Origin: Septoria linicola
Taxonomy: Eukaryota > Ascomycota > Dothideomycetes > Mycosphaerellales > Mycosphaerellaceae
DNA: 64,000 bases
Assembly (NCBI GenBank): GCA_024114885.1
Contig: CP099418.1
Span: 992,001 to 1,056,000, forward strand
Direction of reading: 5' to 3'
The stretch's first letter is position 1, and each line of letters opens with the position of its first letter. Under the pieces are notes generated by a model. That model made no database searches and had not been told where the DNA came from. It saw only the letters and a list, made by a program, of their open reading frames with translations. This document shows positions 43,665 to 53,372 of the stretch, one piece after another. Both the position numbers and the translations under genes were made by a program.

Positions 43665-46628
43665 CTATTCCGCAAGTACCATTCGCAACATTGACAAGAA
43701 TTGCGGCATCATCTTGTGCAGCTCAGATACTTCGGGCTTTATGGGCTCACCGGCAGTCCGTTTCAGCACATCTTGTTTCCGCCGTCGTCGCTTTCTCTCG
43801 GCTTCTATAGGGTCGTCCTCATCTTCTTCATCTGAGTCCGACTCATCATCGTCCTCGTCGCCCAGGTCCATGTCTGCCAGATCTTGAGCATCAAGGCCGA
43901 AGTCGCTGGGCTTGAATGTTGAGGCTAGGCCACCCATACCGTCCTCCTGAGCTCCTCCACCTGAGGCCATCTTCTGCCGTGTTTTGTCTGAATGCCATCG
44001 CTTCCGCGCAGTCTGCCACTTGATCAGGCTGTTGATTTCGCGAAGAGCGAGATCTTTGTCGACTTGCTTCATGTCTAATGCTCCTGCGACAAGAGCATTC
44101 ATATCGAGCTTTCCACCCTTGGGACCATTGCGCAGGAAGTCCAGTATACCCTCAATCCATGTCATCAATTTGTCGAAGAGCCCGTTGTCGTGGAGGTGGA
44201 CTTCGTGGATGAACTTGTACAAGTCATCCTCATGCCGCTCGCAGAGATCGATGAAGCTTTGCACAGTCTGGTTGGGATCTGCGCTAACATCCTGTCGCTG
44301 AGCCTTCTCAATGGTCTGAATAGCATCATCTGCGAAACGGGCAAAGTCCGTGACACTGTTGTAAACATTTGCGCTCTTGTAGACTCGGATGAGCGGCTCG
44401 TAGAAGATTGTGAAAAGATCACGGAACAGCCTGAGAGTATTTGGCTCCTCGACCATCTCGAGCATCATTTTCTTGTCCCGAAGTCGAGTGTACAACTTGA
44501 GTAGCGATTTGAGCCTTGCGTAAAGTTCAGCTCCCTGCCGCATTTCTTCGTCGACGTTTTCCACGGCGTTGTTCCAAGCCACATAGGCATTGAAGATTCG
44601 TCCGATCTGCTCAGATGAAAGTGCTGGCTCGACCTCCTCACTCTGGAATATCTTGACGAGCAAGTCTACTTGCTCTTCTCGTGCTTCTTGTCGCACGTTT
44701 GACTTGACTTCCTCATAAGTCTCTGTGTAGTTCCTGATCTTCTCGGTCAACGACGGCTCATCGATCTTAGAGGTAAGCGTATCGATCGAACGCTGAAGAC
44801 TGCGAATACCGTCGCCCACGGCAAGTCCAAAGATGCGCTGAAGTAACGATTTCGCTCCCAGAGGCTGAGCCATGAAAATGTCCAGTACGCTGACCATGAC
44901 AGCCGCAGGGTTCGTGAACCGGATCACTTGTTTTAGGGCACCATATGGTACCAGACTATGAATCCGCTTTGCTTGAGCGAATAGCTCAGGGGAGTTGTCC
45001 TCAGCCAAGAACATGTGATATAGAGTCGCAGCAACTTCGATGCGAAGCCACTCTGCGAATTTCTTGAACTCGGGGTCCAGGTCAGCGATTTTGTCTTTGA
45101 TCTTGATCTCAGAGAAAAGATCGCGAAGACCGTTCTTTTCCACAACACTTCTTCGGAATTTCTCCATATGTATGTCCAGCTCTCGTGCACGATCTCGTGC
45201 CACTTCGAAAAATTGTCTTTGCTCTTCTAAACGCCTCTCGTCCATGTTTTTACGACGCTGAATGTCCTTCAGTTCTTCCTGGTTGGGGATGAGCGGCTCT
45301 TCGGTCAGGAAATCGTACATCGCTCGGGAGTTTGAGATCGCCTCGTTTGAAAGGAAGTTGCGAAGGAAGGCTCGCAATGACACACGCTGATCCTCGCGGT
45401 GGAGAACAGTGTCACTCGTGGTCTCTTTCGCTGTTGATGTAGCTGAACCTCGTGGCGCATCTATTGATGCCCGTGGCGAAGGTGCTGATAACGAAGTTCG
45501 TGATGCATTTCGACTATGGCGGTTGCTACCAGCGCCTGTCCAGGAAGAGAGATAGCCACGAATGCCACCACTAGCTTCAGGAGCTAGAGTGTCTGGCGCC
45601 TGACTGACCGGCGCGGTAGCATCCTGCGTAGAGAAGGACGACACGCTGTCGCTATCCCCATCGTCGCGTCCACTGTATATAGATTGTGCCTTATTCTTGC
45701 GAGGCAGAGGCGGCAGCACCTTACCAGGAAGCTCTAGCCGGAGCTGCTTGTGCATTTTGGCAAAATCACCAAAACGCCGGGCAACGTAACGTTCCTTCTC
45801 GTCTTTGTGCTTCACACGCAGGATGAACTCTGCATGCTTATGCTGTCGAACATGTCGCTTCACGCTGACGATGCGCACACCAGCAACATTCACATCCCAG
45901 CCATTGATCTCATGGCCCTCGGGCATATTGACAATCAGTCCCTGCTCATTAGCTCCACGATCCACGACCTCCATTTCGGCAAATCGAATGCGCTCCTCGT
46001 ATCCTGATGCAGTAGGAATACCAGAGACCATCATCAGCTCAACCAGCTTGGTGGCCTTGAGTGCCAATTTGGCCCGCTTGGTCTGTTCAAGGCGATCATC
46101 TGCTGATGAGATATGCTTGTTGGCAAAGCTCTCGAGGAATGACTGCAGCTTGTCCTGCCAGAACTCCTTCTCTTTGGCCTTATCAAGGAATGGGAAGTTG
46201 CGCACATGGTGCACGAAGATATAGCGCAGTAGAGGCAGCTCTGAGTCCTCTGGCGCGACCTCGCCCACATCGGAGTGGAACGGCGCACCAAAGCGCTTCA
46301 ATGCTGTAGGATGTGACAGCTCGCTGATTTCCCATTGCGTCTGATAGGAGATCAACTCGCGCTTGAGGTAGTGCTCCTGCTTGCCCGTGAGTATGGAGCC
46401 CGGCGGCGGCACCGACGTATTCGAGGTGGTGGTCATGATTGAGGGCTCATTGCGCCGCAGCTGCTGGCGTTCTCGCAGTACTTGAGCCTGCTCGGCCTGC
46501 TCTTCCCTGGTCTCGGGCGCATCCACAAAGAACTGGCTCTCAATGGTATCGGTCCGCTTTGATGGTGCTGGTGGTGGGGGAGAAGGCGCCGTGACCTCGA
46601 GTGCGGGTCCATTGGCCTGAGTGGTCAT
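43665..46628 (-). CDS. PX-domain protein of the yeast Ypr097w/Lec1 family
   Basis: One exon, ATG at 46628, 987 residues. After a disordered start, residues about 75-200 form the PX-associated domain (LTGKQEHYLKRELISYQTQW, LLRYIFVHHVRNFPFLDKAK). The PX domain follows at about 240-330 (VRIVSVKRHVRQHKHAEFIL, YVARRFGDFAKMHKQLRLEL, LPPLPRK) with a basic phosphoinositide-binding surface. A Ser-rich insert is followed by the DUF3818 helical region (about 400-860), and an acidic EDDDESDSDEEDEDD patch lies near the end. The yeast relative binds phosphoinositides and has been linked to lipid transport at ER contacts. It is expected on endosomal, vacuolar or ER-contact membranes. Length and domain order match the family. 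Confidence 0.88.
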   Translation of the reverse strand: MTTQANGPALEVTAPSPPPPAPSKRTDTIESQFFVDAPETREEQAEQAQVLRERQQLRRNEPSIMTTTSNTSVPPPGSILTGKQEHYLKRELISYQTQWEISELSHPTALKRFGAPFHSDVGEVAPEDSELPLLRYIFVHHVRNFPFLDKAKEKEFWQDKLQSFLESFANKHISSADDRLEQTKRAKLALKATKLVELMMVSGIPTASGYEERIRFAEMEVVDRGANEQGLIVNMPEGHEINGWDVNVAGVRIVSVKRHVRQHKHAEFILRVKHKDEKERYVARRFGDFAKMHKQLRLELPGKVLPPLPRKNKAQSIYSGRDDGDSDSVSSFSTQDATAPVSQAPDTLAPEASGGIRGYLSSWTGAGSNRHSRNASRTSLSAPSPRASIDAPRGSATSTAKETTSDTVLHREDQRVSLRAFLRNFLSNEAISNSRAMYDFLTEEPLIPNQEELKDIQRRKNMDERRLEEQRQFFEVARDRARELDIHMEKFRRSVVEKNGLRDLFSEIKIKDKIADLDPEFKKFAEWLRIEVAATLYHMFLAEDNSPELFAQAKRIHSLVPYGALKQVIRFTNPAAVMVSVLDIFMAQPLGAKSLLQRIFGLAVGDGIRSLQRSIDTLTSKIDEPSLTEKIRNYTETYEEVKSNVRQEAREEQVDLLVKIFQSEEVEPALSSEQIGRIFNAYVAWNNAVENVDEEMRQGAELYARLKSLLKLYTRLRDKKMMLEMVEEPNTLRLFRDLFTIFYEPLIRVYKSANVYNSVTDFARFADDAIQTIEKAQRQDVSADPNQTVQSFIDLCERHEDDLYKFIHEVHLHDNGLFDKLMTWIEGILDFLRNGPKGGKLDMNALVAGALDMKQVDKDLALREINSLIKWQTARKRWHSDKTRQKMASGGGAQEDGMGGLASTFKPSDFGLDAQDLADMDLGDEDDDESDSDEEDEDDPIEAERKRRRRKQDVLKRTAGEPIKPEVSELHKMMPQFLSMLRMVLAE

Positions 46629-47236
46629 GTTCGCTGCAATTGCTACGTGCAGACCTGGGAATCTGCTGGGGTTATTGATACGTGCCGTACGACATTAGGC
46701 AGCAGTGAGTGAGTGGATGAATGTGCTGGCGGCTGTGCAATATTTTCCTACGTGCAGCAATGACCACAGGCAGGCGCAGAAGCAGCACGTCCAAAAGTAT
46801 CTAACTAGTGACTAAAACAGATGCTCAGCTTGTGACGACGATTTCCCGCCCGCGGCAAGTGGAACTTGCAGCTGCGAGCTGACGCGTCGACGTCCATGGC
46901 GCGCCTCTAATTGTTCTAAACGATAGACAGCTCGGCGCTTGATTCAGCCTTGTGAACTTCATCCCAGCGTCCATCATCGACATTGATTTTGTGGGGATAC
47001 TTGGGGATACTTGGGGATGCTAATGAGATGTGTATTCGTCTCGAGGATAATCGCTGCTCCGCCAAATTTGCTGTCACGCGCCTTTACGACCTCATCGGCG
47101 CAGCGATCGGAGCAGACTCGGGTACGCGTGCCATGTAACAGCAACGGCAGCATTGATCTAGAGTCAGTACACTAGCGAAGCACGATGCACAGATGTGTCG
47201 CCTTTGAACGAACAGTAATTGTTAACTGGCTCGCAG
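46629..47236. other. Divergent intergenic region
   Basis: Promoter region between the PX protein (minus) and the hydrolase-like gene (plus). It probably also holds the unresolved first exon(s) of the latter. Contains the short tandem repeat listed separately. Confidence 0.5.
46992..47019. repeat. Three tandem TGGGGATACT units
   Basis: Two perfect copies of TGGGGATACT and a third truncated copy (TGGGGATG) in the divergent promoter. The GGGGA core resembles stress-response-type C/G-rich activator sites, so a regulatory role is possible but not shown. Confidence 0.7.
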
Positions 47237-48312
47237 CGTCTACTATCCTGACGATGGCGGTCGCGCCAATACAAGAACAGCTTGTATCTATCTGCCTCGA
47301 GGTCCGATTCGGAACCATGCAGAAGATGATGCATCAAACATCTCCGCATTACGGAGTGTACTCAGGTGTCCCGTGGTGACGGTCAATTACAGACATGGCA
47401 CAGAGTACAAGCATCCGCAGCCTGTGTTTGACGTGGCTGCGGGCTATGACTGGGTCAGTATATCCCATGCTGCTTCATGTGTCTCAGCTGAGTCTATGGC
47501 CGCAGGTCGTTCAGAATATCCTCAACTGTTCAACAGGCCATCGATCAAATGGGAAGATTGCAGTATGTGGCGAGCTGTTCGGTGGCTCATTAGCGACTAC
47601 GTTGGCTCTTACGGAGTGTCGTACTGACGAAAGCGCGTCAGTGGTGGCCGCCGCCATCAATAATGCTGTCTTTGACTGGATCAACATTGACAAAAATCCT
47701 GGCGGGAGTGCGAGAGATGGAAAGTCACAGACATCTCGCATAGATATCATGGAGCTTTGCCGGCAGAGAACACTACTTTTTCGTAAGCTAGAGGATTACT
47801 TCGATCCATTCGCGTCTCCCATCCTCTTTTTCCGCGCCGCAGGCTCAAAGGTACCATCGCCTGTAGTGCCGCTAAGTGAGATGGAAGAGCTTGCGCAAGA
47901 CGAAAGGAAAGAATTTCTGGAATCGATGCGGTCACATGCGCTACCCGGAGGTGATGCAGTCCATACTGTGGAAGCGCCCGCCGACGTTGAAGTGACGAGA
48001 AGGTCGTCGAGGCGCTTTCCCAGCAAGTCGCTTGCTCTTCGGCTGCCACAATTCCGAATTGAAGCAGGAGCAGACTCTCTTCTTGGCGATCAAGCAGCTG
48101 AGCTGAGTCGACTTCTGCTCAAGGCTGTTGACAGGCAGCAGAAAGGAAGACCTTCTCGAGGTTGGGACACGGCCAGGATGGACAAAGCCACAACTGAGGA
48201 TATGGTTGAAGTAGAGGAAGTAGAAGGCGTGGGCCTCTGGGGCAGGTCTACGTCAGGCACATCGCGCATGCGCAGCACCGCACATTGGCTCAACGAAGCT
48301 CTGCATGGTTAG
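47237..48312 (+). CDS. Alpha/beta-hydrolase-fold protein lacking the nucleophile serine (5' exon unresolved)
   Basis: Exons 47237-47453 and 47506-48312 join at phase 0. The protein reads SVYYPDDGG, ACIYLPRGPIRNHAEDDA, CPVVTVNYRHGTEYKHPQPVFDVAAGYDWV, then GKIAVCGELFGGSLATTLALTE, NNAVFDWI and DYFDPFASPILFFRAAG. This is the alpha/beta-hydrolase layout, with VVTVNYRL-like strand and GYDWV helix as in HSL/hydrolase-3 relatives. At the nucleophile elbow, GELFGG stands where GDSAGG is expected, so the catalytic Ser is missing. The acceptor TCGCAG before 47237 follows a GTTAAC branch site, so at least one upstream exon with the start codon lies within 46.9-47.2 kb. The C-terminus is Arg/Ser-rich. Probably a non-catalytic member. 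Confidence 0.72.
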
Positions 48313-48621
48313 TGAAATCATTGCAACGGAACGCATGCACAAAATGTCGTTCTCACATTACCTGCCTTCTTCGTTCAGGCGCAGTCTAGTGGAGTTCCAC
48401 ATTCTTTCTTCTGCGCGCTGAAGTAGTACCTGGCACCATGTCAGACGTGATCGAGCAGTCAGTGTAAGTGCTGCTATGATGACTCCTCAAGTCACCCGAC
48501 CAGCTGATTCATATCGCTCTGCTCGACTGGATATGTACATGTCTCGAGCTCTTCGCCAGACCATCTATGCCCTAGCTTCTTCTCCTCGTTGTCCGTTTAG
48601 CTCCGCAGCAAAAGCACCACA
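48313..48621. other. Short convergent intergenic region
   Basis: 3' flanks of the hydrolase-like gene and the ESSS gene. An ATG at 48438 followed by a GTAAGT-like site could be a small unrelated exon, but nothing supports it further. Confidence 0.45.
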
Positions 48622-49037
48622 TCATGACTTCTTCTCCTCGGACAGGATACCCTCCGCTTCCAAACGTCTCCGCGCTTCCTCGAGAGCCCATGTTTGTATG
48701 CTTCGGGCGCGTTAGTTTGAAAGCTAGAATGCCCAGCGTGCAGTACATCTCACCTAGTGTCGGGCTTGTAACAGTATCCGATGACGCCAAACGCCAATGT
48801 GCCGTAGAATCCATAGAACCAGACATTCTCCCATCCTTCCTTCTCGTACTTCTCACCAGGCTTCACGCCGAATAGCCAGCCCCCAGGAGGGTCGTAGTGG
48901 TCTTCATGTGCATGGTCACCGGCACTCCGGGCGGCCGTGGAGGAGAGTGGTTGCTGGTGTGCGCGGGCAGCGAGGTTTGGGACAATTCGTAGATGCGCGC
49001 GTGTGTTCGTGAGTATGCGCGAGCGGAGGAGAGACAT
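48622..49037 (-). CDS. Mitochondrial complex I (NADH:ubiquinone oxidoreductase) ESSS subunit
   Basis: Exons 49037-48754 and 48700-48622 join (AG|C) to 120 residues; the intron is 53 nt with GTGAGA donor and CTAAC branch site. The N-terminus MSLLRSRILTNTRAHLRIVP is an Arg-rich mitochondrial presequence. The conserved core reads HEDHYDPPGGWLFGVKPGEK, then YEKEGWENVWFYGFYGTL, and a single membrane helix (AFGVIGYCYKPDT). The C-terminal tail is SIQTWALEEARRRLEAEG. This matches the ESSS/NDUFB11 accessory subunit of the complex I membrane arm, required for assembly. Length is normal. Confidence 0.93.
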
Positions 49038-49654
49038 CGTGTGTGTTCTGTGTTTGTGTGTGTGTCGTGGTAGGACTGACCAAATAGGACTGTGATGTCT
49101 GTCCTCGATGTTGCTGGTGTTGGAGAGGCGGCGGCGGCATTTTCCGTTCCTGCCGACCGCCCTGCGATTTCTTTCTTACTTACCTTCGCATCGAGTCCTT
49201 CTTCCTTGCTTTCATCAACATCTTCGCGACACGGCAAATCTGAGCATCAACGGTGTAGTTCTGACATGGCGCCTGCATTGCAGGCTCCCTGCTCGTGACA
49301 TCCCCTCTCTTTTTGCTTTGCTTTGCTTCGCGTTCGTGCGAGCCTGTCCGGGCTGGTGTAGACACAGAGCCCTTCGGGCTGCAGAGTGACTCCTCCACCA
49401 GCGTTGTGCAATCGTGAATCGTGCCTGGCTACAGGACACAGATCGCAGGAGATTTCGACTTCGCCTGCACGGCCTCGGTCTCGACTTGAGATTTGAGGAC
49501 GGAGACGCGCTCTTCAAGCACAGGAATCGATCACAGGAGACGCAGTGTTTCGCCGACACTTCTCGGTTGACGTCCCATCAGGAGCAGACTTTTTGCCACT
49601 TGGGGGTTTCTTTACTGTTCAGTACTAATCTCAAGCTGTTGGGTAAAACGCGCG
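49038..49654. other. Divergent intergenic region
   Basis: Shared promoter region of the ESSS gene (minus) and DUF2293 gene (plus). No further gene is supported. Confidence 0.5.
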
Positions 49655-52032
49655 ATGACGGCGTCAACTTCGCGAGCGCCCAGCGCACGACCTGCCAGCG
49701 CAGCGCGTAATATACAAAGACGACGTGAAAAGCCATACAAGACCGAGCAGAGTCGTATCGTCGCACGAAAGAGGAAGCTGGATTTACACGTTTGTTGCTT
49801 CTTTGCTGCCCATCGGACCTGGATACTGACCGCGAGTTTGCTAGACAACATACACTAAGGCGCCCGATGGCTTCCAATTCTTGCCTGTGGGCACGCCTGA
49901 CCTTGCAGAACGCTGCAAAGAACTATCAAGACAAAGAGGGTTGCCGGTCAACGTTGTTAATGTAGGTGGCAACTAGACTGCGAATGCGAGTTGCGCTCCA
50001 GCCTGACACCCGTTGGGCTGAGCTTCGTTCTATCTACTAACATTGATCGCGCAGGCCAAACCTGTCAGCAAGCACGCAGCCGATCCCGAGAAGGTTTCGC
50101 ATCATATACACCGCATCGGATATCACTTTCGCTCTGACGTTGTAGATGATGCTTGCCAAGAACTCGGATATGTCCACAGCCATGGCAATTTCATTAAGGA
50201 GTCAGACCTTGCGGCTCAGAACGAAGATTCCAAATTGGCGCGCACCATGGCCCGCTTCGGCATCGCATGGAACAAGCCGCTTGAACAGGAAACCAACGAA
50301 AAGGTTCGAGCAGCCATCAAGGAGCTTTTCCCGCGCATTCCTGAAGATGATCTCAAGGCCATCCTTGAGCATGCCTGGGCAGAGGGCACCCAGCGTGTAG
50401 GCACAAACTCTACCATCGAGCTGCCTCGTCGTGTGCAACTCGCCACGATTGCTCGTATTCGTCATACGTACACTGACTATGATCGTCTGCTGCGCGCCTT
50501 TGAGTGGAAGGAAGCCCGCTCCCTGGTGGAGCCCACATGTCTCAAGAAACTCATTGAATGGCGCGGTGAGAACGAAGATGAAGACGACAATGAACTGGAA
50601 GAGATCGTGCGCGAGACCATTGTTATTGATGACGACGATGATGACCCTCGTCCTCGCCGCGGTAGTGAAGCTGATAATGAATCAGCCGCCGACATTGACC
50701 AAGGCTATGCTAGTGATACTAGTCTCGAGATCAGTCATAAGCCTGCTGCCATCGAAGACTTAGGAGCAGAGAGTCATGATGAACGCTCCCGGCGCTTCCT
50801 CAACCGTCATCAACCGCAGCCGCAGTTTCGCAATGTGCAGCAGCGATATATGGATGTCCGTGAGAAGATCGGCCTCGTAAGACAGCAGTTGCGCAACGCG
50901 CCTGTTCATGAACCGTAAGCGCATCCAGGACTTGTAGACAGAACAGGCTAATCGCAAGCAGGAACATTGTCCGTGTCCACGTACCGCAAAGTCCAAACGA
51001 CGACGGCGCCATCATGATTGGAGGCCAAATGTTTCGCAGAGTTTGTTATCGACCTTTCAATTGCAGCCCTGAGATTCTGTATCGCTAACAAAAGACCAGG
51101 CACCTTTGCCGGTAGCTGGGCAACAGTCTCCGGTCTACTATGCACCTCTCCAGCCTCCGCCGGGTCATACTCCTGTATATCATCAACCCGTCCCCACGTC
51201 TTACCCACCGCAGCAGATGTCGCCGCGCCGCGCCGGACTGCCTACCAGTCATACTCCGCACGATCAACCCATTGCCTCGATTGAACCACAGGACGACCTG
51301 CGACGGAAGGGCATCACTTCAGCAGTCGCTCAACCTAGTGATGCTCGCTCAAATGGCCATCGATCACGCCCAGGCTCCCCAGCACATGACACCAATGGGA
51401 AGCGTCGTCGCCTGGACAGCTACAGCCAAGGAGGAAGGACTGTTGAACCTAGATCACAGTATAGTTCGCCCTCGAACCGGAGCAATGGACAACCAGTGGG
51501 ATCCAGCAACGCCGTTCCGGCCACGAGAGTCTATGCAAATGGCCATCCTAGGCCACAATCTGCCAGTCGAGGTAGTCCATTTGCTGATCGCGTCGTCCCT
51601 CGCCACGAGCAGCCCCAAGCGATGTCTTATGGTGCCCCATTACCCGTTGCCAGATATGAGGTCCATACGCAGCCCACAAGGCCTGATCCCAGACCAGACC
51701 ATAGGACAAACGGAGTGGACTCACACGCGGTGACTCAGCATGGATTTGTGGACGCCCAGGTCGCTCCGATCCAGTATGTGCCCATCTCACGACAGTACAG
51801 TTTGCCTCGACCGCCGCCAGGACGGTATTATGCACAGGGCTATCCCGGAGGTGCTCCGCCCGGCGCTCAAGTTGTCTATGTGGAACAGCCTCGCCCAGGA
51901 TACATGCAACCGCAGCCCGTTCATGGTGCCCCAGCAGCTGTGCAGCCAGCACCGGTGACTGTGTCTACAGGGTATGCACCAGCTGCAGCCAAATATGCTC
52001 CACAGCCTCAGTACTATTATCCTGCCGGCTGA
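49655..52032 (+). CDS. DUF2293-domain protein
   Basis: Exons 49655-49789, 49860-49961, 50055-50914, 50962-51040 and 51100-52032 keep frame for 702 residues. A basic start (RRREKPYKTEQ) leads to DGFQFLPVGTPDLAERCKEL and GLPVNVVN, then PVSKHAADPEKVSHHIHRIG. The DUF2293 core is ELFPRIPEDDLKAILEHAWA, ELPRRVQLATIARIRHTYTDYD, RAFEWKEAR. An acidic run and a long Pro/Gln/Tyr-rich disordered tail (GYPGGAPPGAQVVYVEQP) complete it. DUF2293 is fungal and has no established function; the helical core with basic patches looks nucleic-acid-like. Exon 2 uses an AAG acceptor. Confidence 0.83.
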
Positions 52033-53372
52033 GAGAAGTATTTCTGTTGGAATTCTACACCACTTCATGGCTCGAAGAGCATACTTCATTCGTAAGGTGA
52101 ACTATTCATGCCTGCCAGATCGTGACGTCTGATCACATGCGCCATGCCAGACCTCCCTCACAAGCTGCATATCAACCGCGAGGTATGTATCCACACCTCG
52201 GCAATATCAAGGAAACAGCTAAACTTGTAGCAGTGAATGCAATTCGCAGTGATGTGCCTTGGAGCAACACTCAGAATGAGCTGCAACTCACCGGGGATAA
52301 GAAGCCGAGGAAGAGGAGGACTCGAGTCGCTGGAGCCGACGGAAGAGAGAAGAACGACCAGGCAAGCCGGTGAAGCAACTGCGCAGAGGTGTGCTCTCGC
52401 AGCACATATAAAGTACATAGCGCTACGTCGAGTGCAATGCCAACATCTCAACACTCAACACTCAATTCACACCGCTCATTCGCTCTTACGCCTTCCCTGC
52501 TTCGCTTTCCCCTACTTCCTCTGAACGACCACCAATGGTCATGTTCGGTTACGTTGCACTGTTGAGCTCTTTTCTTCCAGTACAGACTTCCACTTGAGCG
52601 AAAGTCTCACACGAGATGATAGGTGTATCGCAGCTCGATTTTCTGCTATGCGCCTTGCTCATGATTACTAACATTGTTCTTATAATACACGAACCTATCG
52701 AACAACCGTGCGAAGACCCTACACTCAATGCAAAGCATATCGTCGTCGTCCCATAGATAAATTCCACACAACCCTAACGCCACACAAGGAAGTTGGCAAG
52801 AGTGCCATTTGATGAAACGTGATATGCGCATCAGTCACACGGAGCAGCGAAGATGAAGCAGCGCAAGATATTGGAACTCGCTATAAACATAAGTCGAAGT
52901 TGCAGAGCATACAACAATGCAACAAGATTCGTTTGCCATCCAGTAAGCTGATCATACATTGATGACCAGCCTCGATCGCGTGTGGTACATGTACAATTTG
53001 AAACCACAACGAATTTCCTTTCTCCGCTCGAGGCACTTCCAATAATTCTTGATAAAATTGGACATGCTTCCCAAAGCTAACACATCTCGTCAATAAGACG
53101 CATCACGTTCCCTCTCTCTTCCCCTCGTGTGCAGACAGATGTATAGTCTGTATGCGTGATGTCAAATGTGTTGTATTCCGGTCAAAGATGGTATGCGGTC
53201 AGTGGCTCCGGAGAGCGAAAAAGAGGCTTCAGAATGCGGCTGTGTAGCTTTCGCAGGCGCCGGTATCTGGAGTCCCGTTAAAGGAGTGCAGAAAATCGCA
53301 TCGCAAACTATCGTCAATCGTCCGTCAACAGACGTGCGGCGTGCAATCCGATTGCCTCGCTACCAAACGGGT
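52033..53372. other. Convergent gene-poor region
   Basis: 3' flanks of the DUF2293 gene (plus) and SSD1 gene (minus). A plus frame at 52122-52373 is basic and protein-like (KKPRKRRTRVAGADGRE) but isolated. Nothing else seen in 1.3 kb. Confidence 0.45.
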
